A stretch of DNA of 64,000 nt from Rhodospirillales bacterium (GTDB lineage Bacteria > Pseudomonadota > Alphaproteobacteria > Rhodospirillales > Casp-alpha2). Below are positions 38,895 through 47,774 of the stretch, piece by piece. The stretch covers positions 124,001 to 188,000 of the forward strand of contig JAJFII010000103.1 of the NCBI GenBank assembly GCA_021775095.1, in the 5' to 3' direction. The first letter of the stretch is position 1, and each line of letters opens with the position of its first letter. Below the pieces are notes generated by a model. It was not told the origin of the DNA and ran no database searches. It saw nothing but the letters and a program-made list of their open reading frames with translations. The position numbers and the translations under genes are program-made.

Positions 38895-39866
38895 CTAGTG
38901 CATATTGGGTTTGACCAAATAGCTGTCGCGGTCACCGGACCGGACGGTCACTTCAAATATTTTATCTTCCCGGTAGATCGTCAGGACGACCGTGATGCCG
39001 GCATCACCACTTGACCACAAATCCCGGTAAAAAGTTGCCAAATCATCGATCGGTCGGCCATTGATGGCGTGCAGAATATCGCCCACTTCCAGGCCCGATT
39101 GAGCGCCGGGCCCGTTGTCAACAACGCCGGCAATGACCAGTCGATCGGACACTTCAGCGGTTAACACGCCGAGCCAGGGACGGGGGTTTTTATTGACCCG
39201 CCCATAGGTTAAAAGATCGTCCAGTATGGGCGGTAACAGATCGATGGGAACCACCATATTGCCGTCGAAAGTTTGCCCCTGTTCATCGTTCTGCTGAATA
39301 AATAACGAGCCGATGCCGGCGAGTTTGCCGTCGCTGCCAAGCAACGCACTGCCGCCCCAAAAAGGGTGCGGTGGGGTGGTCAACAGGGCTTCCCCCAACA
39401 GGTATTCCCAATAGCCGGTAAACTCCTGTTTGGCGGCGACCCGGGCATTAATGGCGCCGGATTTACCGCCGTGACCCGCTAAGATAACGTCGTCGCCAAT
39501 GGCCAGGGCCGAAGATCGGCCCAACTCCATGACCGGGGCATTTAATTTGCCCAAGGCCTGGATCAGGCCAAATCCGGATTCCTGGTCATAGGCGGCTACA
39601 TGGCCGGCGACGGCACCGCCCGTATGGTCAATCAACCAGATGGTTTCGGCTTCAACGGTCAGATAACCAATGGTCAAAATCAACCCGCGCTCGCCAATGA
39701 CGACGCCATGGCCCATGCGTTCCGTGCCCAGGCTCTGCGCCGTAAACCCGTTTTCCGGTATTTTGCACTGAACCGAAACCACCGACGACAGGGCGTGCGC
39801 CAAATCAAAGCTTACGGCCTTTGGATCGGGTTGCAATTGCGGATCTATGGGGGGCGCTTCATTCAT
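38895..39866 (-). CDS. HtrA-like S1C protein with PDZ domain, catalytic triad lost
   Basis: This protein of about 323 residues has a trypsin-like domain and a C-terminal PDZ domain (GVVDNGPGAQSGLEVGDILHA). Compared with HtrA/DegP, the histidine position (TNNHVV) reads TIGYLTV, the Asp region (DLAVL) reads SGFGLI, and the GNSGG nucleophile motif reads FWGGSAL. The usual three catalytic residues are therefore absent. It probably serves as a scaffold or chaperone. The ATG at 39866 is chosen from the alternatives since the upstream extension is poor in conserved features. No signal peptide is apparent, suggesting cytoplasmic location or a missed start. Confidence 0.82.
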   Translation of the reverse strand: MNEAPPIDPQLQPDPKAVSFDLAHALSSVVSVQCKIPENGFTAQSLGTERMGHGVVIGERGLILTIGYLTVEAETIWLIDHTGGAVAGHVAAYDQESGFGLIQALGKLNAPVMELGRSSALAIGDDVILAGHGGKSGAINARVAAKQEFTGYWEYLLGEALLTTPPHPFWGGSALLGSDGKLAGIGSLFIQQNDEQGQTFDGNMVVPIDLLPPILDDLLTYGRVNKNPRPWLGVLTAEVSDRLVIAGVVDNGPGAQSGLEVGDILHAINGRPIDDLATFYRDLWSSGDAGITVVLTIYREDKIFEVTVRSGDRDSYLVKPNMH

Positions 39867-40169
39867 GGGATACCCTGTGTAATCTGGTTGGCTCTCGACA
39901 GCGGGGATAATGATGGCAGGGCAATTCTTGCCTGTCACGGCACGATTAATAAATTTCCAATCAATTTTATCGTATCGATGGGTGGGCCGGCCTGGAGCCG
40001 GGGTGCCGTTCCTGGCTGCCAAGTACTGCGCAACTTGCAAAGCAGCAAGCGCCACATCAAAATCCTCTGCCCTTGGTGTTCTTGCGTCTAACGAAATGAC
40101 CGGGAATTTTTAATGCCCGCTGCAGGCCCAGGCCCCAAACCGGGGGCCCGGACATGGCTCGCCGTTCGC
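39867..40169. other. 303-bp spacer, no gene recognised
   Basis: Frames are open on both strands, but none has a ribosome site or recognisable motif. It probably contains the promoter for the S1C-like gene. Confidence 0.4.
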
Positions 40170-40349
40170 CTAAAGAATACAGCTCTTGGCAAAGTCACGG
40201 GCTTCGTTGGCGCTCCATTCGCCTTTGTCTTTTTCGTTCATTTCCTCACACCACGCTTCGCTGCCGACCTCGGGCGAACAGGCGGCGAGGGCGGTTGATA
40301 GAAGCGTGGCGAGGCCGACGGTTAACAGGGTTCGTTTTACGGCACCCAT
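40170..40349 (-). CDS. Small DUF3012 lipoprotein
   Basis: A 59-residue protein on the minus strand begins MGAVKRTLLTVGLATLLSTA, followed by the lipobox LAAC near residue 24 and the mature part SPEVGSEAWCEEMNEKDKG ending ARDFAKSCIL. The SPEVGSEAWCEEM...KGEW...EARDFAK pattern is that of the DUF3012 family. An AAGGAG lies 8 nt before the ATG. It is predicted to be lipid-anchored in the envelope. Two cysteines in the mature part could form a disulphide. The role is unknown. Confidence 0.88.
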   Translation of the reverse strand: MGAVKRTLLTVGLATLLSTALAACSPEVGSEAWCEEMNEKDKGEWSANEARDFAKSCIL

Positions 40350-40418
40350 GGCAAAGTCTCCTTTTAAATGACTATGAGGATAAACCTATAACAGATCTTT
40401 GCGGAACTGAAACTGCCT

Positions 40419-41951
40419 TTAGGGCCCCGCCGGGTTTTGACTTGATAAAAGCGTGGCGGCCTGTTCGACCGGCTGTTGCCAGTTGCCACGCACCGTCTGG
40501 CGAAACAAAATAAGGCTCGGATACCAGGGTGAATCCGGGCGCTCAAGTTGCCATCGCCAATCGGGCACATAGGGCAATAAAAGCCAGCAGGGTTTGCCCA
40601 TGGCACCGGCCAGATGGGCAAGTGACGTGTCGACGCTAATCAGCAAATCCAGGTTTGCCACGGTGTTGGCCGTATCGCCATAACTGGTAAAGCGGGAACT
40701 CACATCCGTGATCCCGGCGGCCGGACGGAAGGGCGTCAGCTGGTTTTTTGCCGGGCCCATTTGCAGACTGAAAAAATCGACGGTGGAGATTTCGAATATC
40801 GGTGCCAGGTCGGCCAAATCCATGGACCGATTGGCATCATTTATATGGTCCGGGTTGCCGGCCCAAACCAGTCCGACCTGTTTGCGCCGGGCGGTGCGAA
40901 CGGCGGGACGGGGGGCTGACATATAGGGTTTGTCCATTTTAACCGCCTGTTCGTCCTTGAGGCCAAGCACATGGGGCAGGGACATCAACGGTGCGGTGAA
41001 GTCGGCGGCCGTCCGGTCGCCCGGGCGGCAAAGCCGATCAATGCCGTCGACGGTTCGTGCCAGATCGGCCAGTTGCTCGGGGCATTGCAGGACGACCGTT
41101 GCCCCGGTTTTTTTGACGGCACCGGCAAACCGCAGGAATTGGATGGTGTCGCCCATACCCTGTTCGGCCCGCAGCAACAGGGTGCGGCCGACCAGGTCCT
41201 GGCCGGTCCAGGGCCGGGCCCCGGTTGCCGGCTCGACAGGCGGTTCGCCTTTGCGCGCCTCGTAGGCCGGCCAGCCCAAGGAATAATCAGCCGTTAACAG
41301 GAGGCTTTGGCCATAGCCGTTGGCCGCGTCCGGGTGATCGGGATCGATCTTTAAAGCCTGGCCATAGGCGGCAATGGCCTTGCCGATTTGCAAGGTCTGC
41401 AGGTAGGTGTTTCCCAGGTTGTTAAAGGCGTTGGTAAACCGACTGTCGATCTCGACGGCTCGCCGATAACAGGTGATGGCACCATCGAAGGCGTGCAGTT
41501 CAAACAGCTGGTTGCCGATGGTGTTGAGGGCGCCGGCGTTACGATCGCTCGCGGCGGCGGCCTGCTCGAAACAGGTGATCGCCTGGCTTAAATGGCCAAG
41601 TTGTTTTTCGGCGAGGCCCCGATTGGCCCAGGCGTCGGCATATTGGGGATTTATTTCGAGCGCCTTCTGGTAATCGGCCAGGGCCGCCGCAGGGTCGGCC
41701 AGGGCGGCCCGGCTATTGCCCAGGTTGTTCCAGGCCGAAGCGGATTGGGGGGCCAGTTTTACGGCCTTTTCAGCGGCCGACCGGGCACCGGCCAAATCAC
41801 CAGTGGCGCGCAACGCGACCGCCAAATACTGCCAGACGGCGGCGTTTTCCGGGTCCTTGCACAGAATATCCCGGTAACCATCAATCGCCGCCCGGACATT
41901 GCCGGCATGATGAAGGGCGAGGGCCTGTTCAGGTGACGGCGGAGGTGGCAT
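40419..41951 (-). CDS. TPR-repeat protein with glycosyltransferase 9-like C-terminus
   Basis: This protein of about 510 residues has roughly six tetratricopeptide repeats in the N-terminal 240 residues (for example AWNNLGNSRAALADPAAAL, AFNNLGNTYLQ). A C-terminal domain follows with the sequence LLLRAEQGMGDTIQFLRF and LDLLISVDTSLAHLAGAMGKP, matching heptosyltransferase-type (GT9) folds. This architecture is frequent in alphaproteobacteria and suspected to glycosylate proteins or lipids. ATG at 41951 is chosen; a TTG at 41966 is also open, and neither has a clear ribosome site. Confidence 0.85.
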   Translation of the reverse strand: MPPPPSPEQALALHHAGNVRAAIDGYRDILCKDPENAAVWQYLAVALRATGDLAGARSAAEKAVKLAPQSASAWNNLGNSRAALADPAAALADYQKALEINPQYADAWANRGLAEKQLGHLSQAITCFEQAAAASDRNAGALNTIGNQLFELHAFDGAITCYRRAVEIDSRFTNAFNNLGNTYLQTLQIGKAIAAYGQALKIDPDHPDAANGYGQSLLLTADYSLGWPAYEARKGEPPVEPATGARPWTGQDLVGRTLLLRAEQGMGDTIQFLRFAGAVKKTGATVVLQCPEQLADLARTVDGIDRLCRPGDRTAADFTAPLMSLPHVLGLKDEQAVKMDKPYMSAPRPAVRTARRKQVGLVWAGNPDHINDANRSMDLADLAPIFEISTVDFFSLQMGPAKNQLTPFRPAAGITDVSSRFTSYGDTANTVANLDLLISVDTSLAHLAGAMGKPCWLLLPYVPDWRWQLERPDSPWYPSLILFRQTVRGNWQQPVEQAATLLSSQNPAGP

Positions 41952-42079
41952 CGGCAAAAAGTTCAAAAATCATAAGAATAACCGCGCTGGGAGCTCCTCC
42001 GCCTATGGCAACCCGCCTGCAGGGTTGATATGATCATATTGCCTTTGTCCCGTTTCGTTAACTAGCATAAAGTAATCGA

Positions 42080-42550
42080 ATGTCCGGTTTCGTTAAAATA
42101 TTAATCGACCACCATCGGAAAAATAAACTCCGGGCCCAGACCTATTTCTTTTTAAAGGCCTGTATGGCGTCGGCTGCGGCGATTGCCATTTCGGACGGTT
42201 ATGCCTGCCGCCGGGAATCCCTGGCGACCACCTCGCTGATAAAGATCCTTGACGGGTTAAATCTGTTTGATCCCCGCCAGGGTTTGGAAATTTATAACGA
42301 ATATGTGGAAAATATACAAAAGGACCCGGAAAGGGGCCGGGCGGAAGTGACCAAGGCCCTTAAACCGGTACTCGATGATGTGGAATTAACCCAGTTACTT
42401 GTCAGTATTTGCCACACCATAAGTGAGGCGGACGGCGTTATCAGAGATGAGGAAGTCGATGCCATTGAAGAAATCTGCCAGTTCCTCAGTATCGAACCGA
42501 AGGCCGTCAAAGCCGTGGAAATTGACATGAGAGACAGATTATTGGAATAG
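42080..42550 (+). CDS. TerB-like protein, tandem copy 1
   Basis: This 156-residue helical protein starts MSGFVKILIDHHRKNKLRAQTY. The acidic EADGVIRDEEVDAIEEI motif near residues 119-135 resembles the metal-binding helix-turn of TerB proteins. It is paralogous to the next gene, with matching length and helix order, for example FLKACMASAAAIAISD against FKACMAAAALAAMADD. The start has no strong ribosome site. An 18-bp spacer separates the two copies. Function is unknown. Confidence 0.78.
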   Translation: MSGFVKILIDHHRKNKLRAQTYFFLKACMASAAAIAISDGYACRRESLATTSLIKILDGLNLFDPRQGLEIYNEYVENIQKDPERGRAEVTKALKPVLDDVELTQLLVSICHTISEADGVIRDEEVDAIEEICQFLSIEPKAVKAVEIDMRDRLLE

Positions 42551-42568
42551 GGGAAAGGGAGATTTTTT

Positions 42569-43039
42569 ATGGCCGGTTTTTTTAACCTGCTTGTGGCGCA
42601 CCACAAAAAAAACAAGGAGCGGTCACGCACCTTCGATTATTTTAAAGCCTGTATGGCGGCGGCGGCGCTAGCGGCCATGGCCGACGATGAACTGGCGCGC
42701 AAGGAAGAAGTGGCGGTCAGAAAATTAATGAAGGTTGTTGCGGAATTGAAACTATTTGGCAAGAACTACGGCACCGAGATGTTTGCCACCTACGTCAAGT
42801 CCATAAAAGACGACCCCGAGGCCGGGCGGGCCGAAGCTCTGGCTGAAGTTAGCGCGGCGAAAGGTGACGCCGAATGGACCAAAACACTGCTTATGCTCAG
42901 TGCAACGATTATCGAATCCGACGGCAAACTGGAGCCGTCAGAAAAACACGTTTTACGACAGCTCGCCGACAGTTTGGAGGCCGACGTCGACACCGTCAAA
43001 GCCCTCGATTTAAATATAAGAGACGAAATCTATAAATAA
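42569..43039 (+). CDS. TerB-like protein, tandem copy 2
   Basis: This 156-residue paralogue of the preceding gene starts MAGFFNLLVAHHKKNKERSRTFDYFKAC. It shares the ESDGKLEPSEKHVLRQLAD acidic motif near residues 117-135 and ends NIRDEIYK, parallel to DMRDRLLE in copy 1. A strong GGGAG site lies before the ATG. The two genes look like a local duplication and may form a heteromeric complex. No adjacent tellurite-resistance genes are present. Confidence 0.78.
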   Translation: MAGFFNLLVAHHKKNKERSRTFDYFKACMAAAALAAMADDELARKEEVAVRKLMKVVAELKLFGKNYGTEMFATYVKSIKDDPEAGRAEALAEVSAAKGDAEWTKTLLMLSATIIESDGKLEPSEKHVLRQLADSLEADVDTVKALDLNIRDEIYK

Positions 43040-43181
43040 TCCTCCGCGCCCCGCTCGCGTCCGGCGGCAACGGGTTGGGCATTTTCCGACAGGCGCACGC
43101 AAGGATCGCTCCCGGGCCGGGAGGGTTGCTTTTTCCTGCCCTATTTTGAGCGTCCATGCACCCGGCCGGAGGGCGGCGCAG

Positions 43182-43568
43182 CTATCTTCCAATTGACGGC
43201 GGCGTTTCACCAATTGGGTCAAAATCAACTTCAACCACAACGTCGTGGGTGATTTTGAAAAAAACCTGGCGGATGCCGGAGGTTGGCACCGTAAAAACAT
43301 CATAGGAGACTTCTTTTTCAGTCAATCTCGATAGGAGACCGTCAAAGTCCTTATCTTTAAAGGCAATATGATTTAAGGCACCCGTCGAATTTCCCGGATC
43401 GTCTGCGGAAGTGGTTAAATGCACGATGGGATATCCTTCGCCATACAGCCAATACCTCCTGGACGCGAACGGTGGGCGCTCTCCGACTTGCAACAGCAAA
43501 AGTGAAACCAAAACATCGCGCATCTGATCGATGTCGTTGGTGGCAATATTAATGTGATCCAGTCTCAT
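43182..43568 (-). CDS. VOC-superfamily (glyoxalase/bleomycin-resistance fold) protein
   Basis: This small beta-alpha-beta-beta-beta protein of about 128 residues starts MRLDHINIATNDIDQM, where the first metal-ligand His is in DHINIA. The second half has ALNHIAFKD and a terminal VVEVDFDP strand with a glutamate. This fits a metal-dependent VOC enzyme, but the substrate is not predictable. The ATG at 43568 follows AGGGA by about 9 nt; an ATG at 43577 is also in frame. It lies downstream of the sugar cluster on the same strand, with 156 bp between. Confidence 0.82.
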   Translation of the reverse strand: MRLDHINIATNDIDQMRDVLVSLLLLQVGERPPFASRRYWLYGEGYPIVHLTTSADDPGNSTGALNHIAFKDKDFDGLLSRLTEKEVSYDVFTVPTSGIRQVFFKITHDVVVEVDFDPIGETPPSIGR

Positions 43569-43724
43569 GATATTCATCCCTATGTGGGCGCTTGCCAGGA
43601 ACTCTAAGCGGTTGCCCTATCACCGGAGCCGGTGATGTCGCCGACCTGCAATGATAATCGATTGCCTGACAAAAACCAAAACGATATTCGCTGTCTGGTT
43701 TATTGTGCGGGACTGGTCCTGGCC

Positions 43725-44747
43725 TTAAGCGGACGACTTGGCCCACAGGTTAATATTTTCCTCGTCCGCATACCGGTCAATTTCGCGCAGCTCCTGTTCG
43801 CTGAAATCGAGGTTTTTAATGGTTTTTGCACAATCTATGACCTGTTCCGGTTTTGAGGCACCGATCAGCGCCGTGGTAATGCCGTCATTTCGAAGGACCC
43901 AGGCAAGAGCCATTTGGGCCAGCGTTTGACCGCGACCCAGGGCGATTTGGTTCAGTTGGTTGATGTTGGCAATCGCCTTTTCGCTGAGGAAACTGGGGTT
44001 AAGGGATTTGCCCTGGGTGGCGCGGCTGCCATCGGGTGTGCCCGATAGATACTTATTTGTCAGCATACCCTGGGCCAGGGGCGTGAAGGCGATGGAACCC
44101 ACACCTAAGTCTTTTAAGGTGTCTTTCAACCCGTCCCGCTCGACCCAACGGTTGATCATGTTATAACTGGGTTGATGGATCACACAGGGGGTGCCCAACC
44201 CGTTCAGGATGGCGCAGGCCTCCTGGGTTTTCTCCGAGTTATAGGACGAGATCCCGGCATAAAGGGCACGACCGGACCGGACAATATGATCGAGGGCCCC
44301 CATGGTTTCCTGCAAGGGGGTGTCGGGATCAAATCGGTGGGAATAAAAAATATCCACGTAGTCGAGGCCTAAGCGTTTCAGGCTTTGATCGCACGACGCA
44401 ATCAGGTATTTGCGGCTACCCCATTCCCCATAGGGGCCGTCCCACATTTCGTACCCGGCTTTTGACGAAATGATCAGTTCGTCCCGATAACCGGAAAAGT
44501 CCGTCCGCAAAATTTCCCCGAAGGCCGCTTCGGCGCTGCCCGGCGGCGGTCCATAGTTGTTAGCCAAATCGAAATGCGTTATGCCCTGATCAAACGCCGT
44601 CTGGCAGATACGGCGTTTCACATCATGCGCCGTGTCGCTGCCAAAATTGTGCCACAGACCAAGCGATATGGCCGGCAGTTTAAGGCCGGAATTCCCACAT
44701 CTTCGATAAATCATCTCGTCGTAACGGTTTGGCGCAGGTGTCCACAT
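43725..44747 (-). CDS. Aldo/keto reductase (YghZ/MgrA-like)
   Basis: This NADPH-dependent aldo/keto reductase of about 340 residues has the TIM barrel family patterns FDLANNYGPPPGSAE (catalytic Asp and Tyr region), the lysine in IISSKAGYEMW, the histidine in YSHRFDPDTP, and the cofactor-binding GASKPEQVIDC near the C-terminus. It resembles E. coli YghZ, an L-glyceraldehyde-3-phosphate reductase, and Kv-beta-like proteins. It follows the Gfo/Idh gene almost without gap (ATG at 44747 with GGGAA upstream; 44753 is an alternative), which suggests a shared transcript. A role in sugar catabolism is inferred. Confidence 0.92.
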   Translation of the reverse strand: MWTPAPNRYDEMIYRRCGNSGLKLPAISLGLWHNFGSDTAHDVKRRICQTAFDQGITHFDLANNYGPPPGSAEAAFGEILRTDFSGYRDELIISSKAGYEMWDGPYGEWGSRKYLIASCDQSLKRLGLDYVDIFYSHRFDPDTPLQETMGALDHIVRSGRALYAGISSYNSEKTQEACAILNGLGTPCVIHQPSYNMINRWVERDGLKDTLKDLGVGSIAFTPLAQGMLTNKYLSGTPDGSRATQGKSLNPSFLSEKAIANINQLNQIALGRGQTLAQMALAWVLRNDGITTALIGASKPEQVIDCAKTIKNLDFSEQELREIDRYADEENINLWAKSSA

Positions 44748-44749
44748 GG

Positions 44750-45898
44750 TCATTTCCCTTTTTTCGGTGCGAGCAGCGCTTTTGCGTCCTTGGGTGACAG
44801 CGGCGCGGGCCGCTTGCAGGTGGTCTTGAGGTCAATTTTTTTACCGGTTTCGCCGGCCTTGAGGATCGACGTCATCACATCGACCGCATGCAAGGCCAAA
44901 TCGTTGGAACATCGATGGGGTCGTTTTTCCAGGATCGACAGGGCCATGTCAGCCAACCCGGCGGCCCGGTAGTTGGCGACGTCGCCACTGGAACTCTGTT
45001 GGTTGGTTACGGAAAACGGGTGGGCCCATTTTGGTAGTCTTTTGAGCAGTTTGGAATTTTTACTGGCCTGCACGACACCGCCAAAAAAATTCGGATCCGG
45101 CACATGCAAACTGCCGTCGGTGCCATAAAGTTCCATGGCCGAGTGATTGTGCTGCCAAACATCCCAACTGGTCCCGAGCGTAATCACCGCGCCGTTCTTA
45201 AAACCCAGAATTGCGTGGATGGTGGTTGGCGTCTCGACCTTGAGTTTTTGGCCGCGGCGCGGTTTTGAGGTGATTGTCCGGGTTGTCCGAGGCGTCGATG
45301 AATGGGCAACGACAGTGCTAACCGGTCCCAGTAACTGGATCAGGTTGGTGACGTAATAGGGGCCAATATCGAGGACCGGCCCGGCACCCGGCTGAAAAAA
45401 GAAGTCGGGATTTGGGTGCCAATGCTCCATCCCGTGGCTCATGACGTGGCAGGTGCCGCTGGTAATTTTGCCGACCTTCCCGGTGTCGATCAGATGCCGG
45501 GCGAGTTGATGGGAGCCGCCGAGAAAGGTGTCCGGGGCGGAGCCGATCCGTCGGCGTTTTTTGCTGGCGAGTGCGGCTAATTCCTTGCCGTCCTTGACCG
45601 ACAGGACAAAGGGTTTTTCCGAATAGACATGTTTGCCGGCGGTCAGGATCTTTTTGGAGACACTAAAATGGGCCGCCGGTACGGTCAGATTGACGACAAT
45701 ATCGATATCTTTGGATTTTAATAAACCGTCAACGGTGTCAGCCCGGATCGCAAAGGTTTTTGCCTGAGTTTGAGCGGCTGCCGGATTGATGTCGGCACAG
45801 GCCCGGATTTCGATGCCGCGAAATTGCGGTGCCAGCTTTAAATAGGCGGATGAAATATTGCCGCAGCCGATGATGCCAACTCCTAATGTTTTTTTCAT
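44750..45898 (-). CDS. Gfo/Idh/MocA-family oxidoreductase
   Basis: This 382-residue NAD(P)-dependent sugar oxidoreductase has the Rossmann motif GIIGCGNISSAY near residue 8, the EKPFVLSVKDGKEL signature near residue 95 and the C-terminal alpha/beta domain. Members oxidise or reduce cyclic polyols and pyranosides, for example glucose-fructose oxidoreductase and ThuB. AGGAAA is spaced 8 nt from the ATG. Downstream of the epimerase-like gene by 11 bp, it belongs to the sugar importer operon. Confidence 0.93.
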   Translation of the reverse strand: MKKTLGVGIIGCGNISSAYLKLAPQFRGIEIRACADINPAAAQTQAKTFAIRADTVDGLLKSKDIDIVVNLTVPAAHFSVSKKILTAGKHVYSEKPFVLSVKDGKELAALASKKRRRIGSAPDTFLGGSHQLARHLIDTGKVGKITSGTCHVMSHGMEHWHPNPDFFFQPGAGPVLDIGPYYVTNLIQLLGPVSTVVAHSSTPRTTRTITSKPRRGQKLKVETPTTIHAILGFKNGAVITLGTSWDVWQHNHSAMELYGTDGSLHVPDPNFFGGVVQASKNSKLLKRLPKWAHPFSVTNQQSSSGDVANYRAAGLADMALSILEKRPHRCSNDLALHAVDVMTSILKAGETGKKIDLKTTCKRPAPLSPKDAKALLAPKKGK

Positions 45899-45909
45899 GG
45901 GGTATTTCC

Positions 45910-46656
45910 TTAATAATCTTTGATAAAGTCGATGGAGCGTTTGGCAAACCGCGCGTCGTCATTGGGTTTGTCATGCTCCATGACAAAATGTTTGACCGGT
46001 GAGGCGGCGACCGCCTGCATCAGGGCTGGCCAGTCCATGGTGCCAAATCCAACATCGGCCCAGCCGTCTTCGTCCAAACAGTCACCGGCCGGTGCGATGT
46101 CCTTGATGTGGATTCCCGTTACCCGGTCGGGGTAGTCGGCAATCCATTTTAAGGGATTGGCAGCGGCGCGGACGATCCAGGCGATGTCGGCTTCCCAGCC
46201 GATGGATGGGGCGTGCTCGAGGATGGTTTTCATGGGCACGGTTCCGTCGCTCAGGGCAACGAACTCGAAGGCGTGGTTATGCCAGCCAAAATGATATCCC
46301 TGGTCGTTGTAAACGGCCGCAAGGGATTCCAGTTGTTCAGCAAAAGCCACATACCCGGCTTCGTCAGTCGGCCTGTCGGCTGCGGCCAGATGCGGTGCAT
46401 AAATTGACGATACCCCCAAAGTTTTTGCCGTCTTCAGGGTGTTTTCGCGGTCATTGACCAGGGCATCGATGGAAAAATGTCCGGAGTCCATGGTCAGGCC
46501 GACGGCATCATGGGCCGTCCGGGTCGCCGCCGGGTCGCCATAGACGCCGCCATAACCCTCGGTCGCTTTGTATCCGGTAGCAACAAGCATTTTCAGGGTA
46601 TGGGTTAGCGGTGGGAAATCGCGAGATCCATAAAGTTGGAAAGCAAAGGCAGTCAT
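45910..46656 (-). CDS. Sugar phosphate isomerase/epimerase (xylose isomerase-like TIM barrel)
   Basis: This 248-residue AP-endonuclease-2-like TIM-barrel protein starts MTAFAFQLYGSRDFPPL. Metal-ligand patterns are FGWHNHAFEF near residue 120, DIAWIVRAA, GIHIKDIAP near 175 and VMEHDKP near the C-terminus. Such proteins act as epimerases, isomerases or 3-keto-sugar hydrolases. AGGAG precedes the ATG. It sits in the same operon between the importer ATPase and the Gfo/Idh gene, consistent with catabolism of a keto-sugar intermediate. Confidence 0.9.
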   Translation of the reverse strand: MTAFAFQLYGSRDFPPLTHTLKMLVATGYKATEGYGGVYGDPAATRTAHDAVGLTMDSGHFSIDALVNDRENTLKTAKTLGVSSIYAPHLAAADRPTDEAGYVAFAEQLESLAAVYNDQGYHFGWHNHAFEFVALSDGTVPMKTILEHAPSIGWEADIAWIVRAAANPLKWIADYPDRVTGIHIKDIAPAGDCLDEDGWADVGFGTMDWPALMQAVAASPVKHFVMEHDKPNDDARFAKRSIDFIKDY

Positions 46657-46687
46657 AAGGGGCTCCTATTGTCAGGCCTGAGGCCGA

Positions 46688-47770
46688 TTAAATGCGGGAT
46701 TCGTGTTGCGCATCAAAGATCGATGCAAGCGACAGATTGAAGGAGACTTTGACCTTGTCCCCCGGGCTGTAGAGGTTGCCGGCCTCGGTCCGAACGGACA
46801 AGGCATGGCCGTCGATTTTTACCCAGACCAGACTGTCGGCCCCCATCGGTTCAACCACATCCACTTCGGCATCGATGGTGTGGTCGTCGGTGCTCTCGGG
46901 ATCATTGATTTTAATCTGTTCCGGCCGCACGCCAAGGATCACGTCCTGTCCCGAACGGATGGTGCCGTCCGGTCGGTAGTCATCGAGCGGTAAAACCATG
47001 GCCCCCGAGGTAAAGCGCAAAGCATCGTCATCAATGTGGCCGGCAAAAAAGTTCATGGAGGGAGAGCCGATAAATCCGGCGACAAATAAATTTGTCGGTT
47101 TGTTATAGATCGTCAAGGGGTCATCCAGTTGCTGGATGACGCCGCCTTTCATGACGGCGATGCGATCGGCCAGGGTCAGGGCTTCGATCTGGTCGTGGGT
47201 TACGTAAATCATGGTATTTTGCAGTTGCTGGTGCAGCCGTTTGATTTCGACGCGCAATTCGGATCGCAGTTTTGCGTCCAGATTGGACAGCGGCTCATCA
47301 AACAAAAACACGTCAACGTCGCGGACCAGGGCCCGGCCTATGGCAACCCGCTGGCGCTGACCACCGGACAGTTGCCCCGGTTTGCGGTTTAACAGGGGTT
47401 CAATCTGCAGGATCTCGGCGGCGCGGGCTATGCGTACGGCGATGTCGTCCTTTGGCATACCTTGATTTTTTAATCCGAAACTCAAATTGCCGGCAACGGT
47501 CATTTGCGGGTAGAGGGCATAGGACTGGAAAACCATACCGATGCCCCGGTCTTTTGGTTCTTCCCAGGTAACGTTTTTATCCTTGATAAAGATTTGCCCA
47601 TGGGACACGTCGAGCAATCCGGCGATGCAATTAAGCAGGGTCGATTTGCCACAGCCGGACGGGCCAAGCAGGACGATGAACTCGCCGTCATGGACATCCA
47701 GGTTGAGGGTCTTCAGGACCTTGATGGGGCCAAAACTGAGGCTCACATCCTTAATCGAAACGCTTTCCAT
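46688..47770 (-). CDS. Sugar ABC transporter ATP-binding protein (UgpC/MalK type)
   Basis: This 360-residue importer ATPase has Walker [11 protein letters not shown]-loop region [13 protein letters not shown], signature LSGGQRQR, Walker [17 protein letters not shown], switch histidine [13 protein letters not shown] and a C-terminal TOBE domain (VRPEQIKI). It is the sole ATPase for the two permeases encoded upstream. A short spacing of 4 bp follows the second permease gene. AAGGG precedes the ATG. The TOBE domain of this class can integrate regulatory signals. Confidence 0.95.
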   Translation of the reverse strand: MESVSIKDVSLSFGPIKVLKTLNLDVHDGEFIVLLGPSGCGKSTLLNCIAGLLDVSHGQIFIKDKNVTWEEPKDRGIGMVFQSYALYPQMTVAGNLSFGLKNQGMPKDDIAVRIARAAEILQIEPLLNRKPGQLSGGQRQRVAIGRALVRDVDVFLFDEPLSNLDAKLRSELRVEIKRLHQQLQNTMIYVTHDQIEALTLADRIAVMKGGVIQQLDDPLTIYNKPTNLFVAGFIGSPSMNFFAGHIDDDALRFTSGAMVLPLDDYRPDGTIRSGQDVILGVRPEQIKINDPESTDDHTIDAEVDVVEPMGADSLVWVKIDGHALSVRTEAGNLYSPGDKVKVSFNLSLASIFDAQHESRI

Positions 47771-47774
47771 GGAC

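Noticed and set aside
40113-40298. 61-residue plus-strand frame
   Set aside because: It is antisense to the DUF3012 lipoprotein gene, which has a lipobox, a ribosome site and a family-like sequence.
42080-43039. Tellurite-resistance operon
   Set aside because: Only TerB-like folds are present; no terC, terD or terE is nearby, so resistance is not supported.
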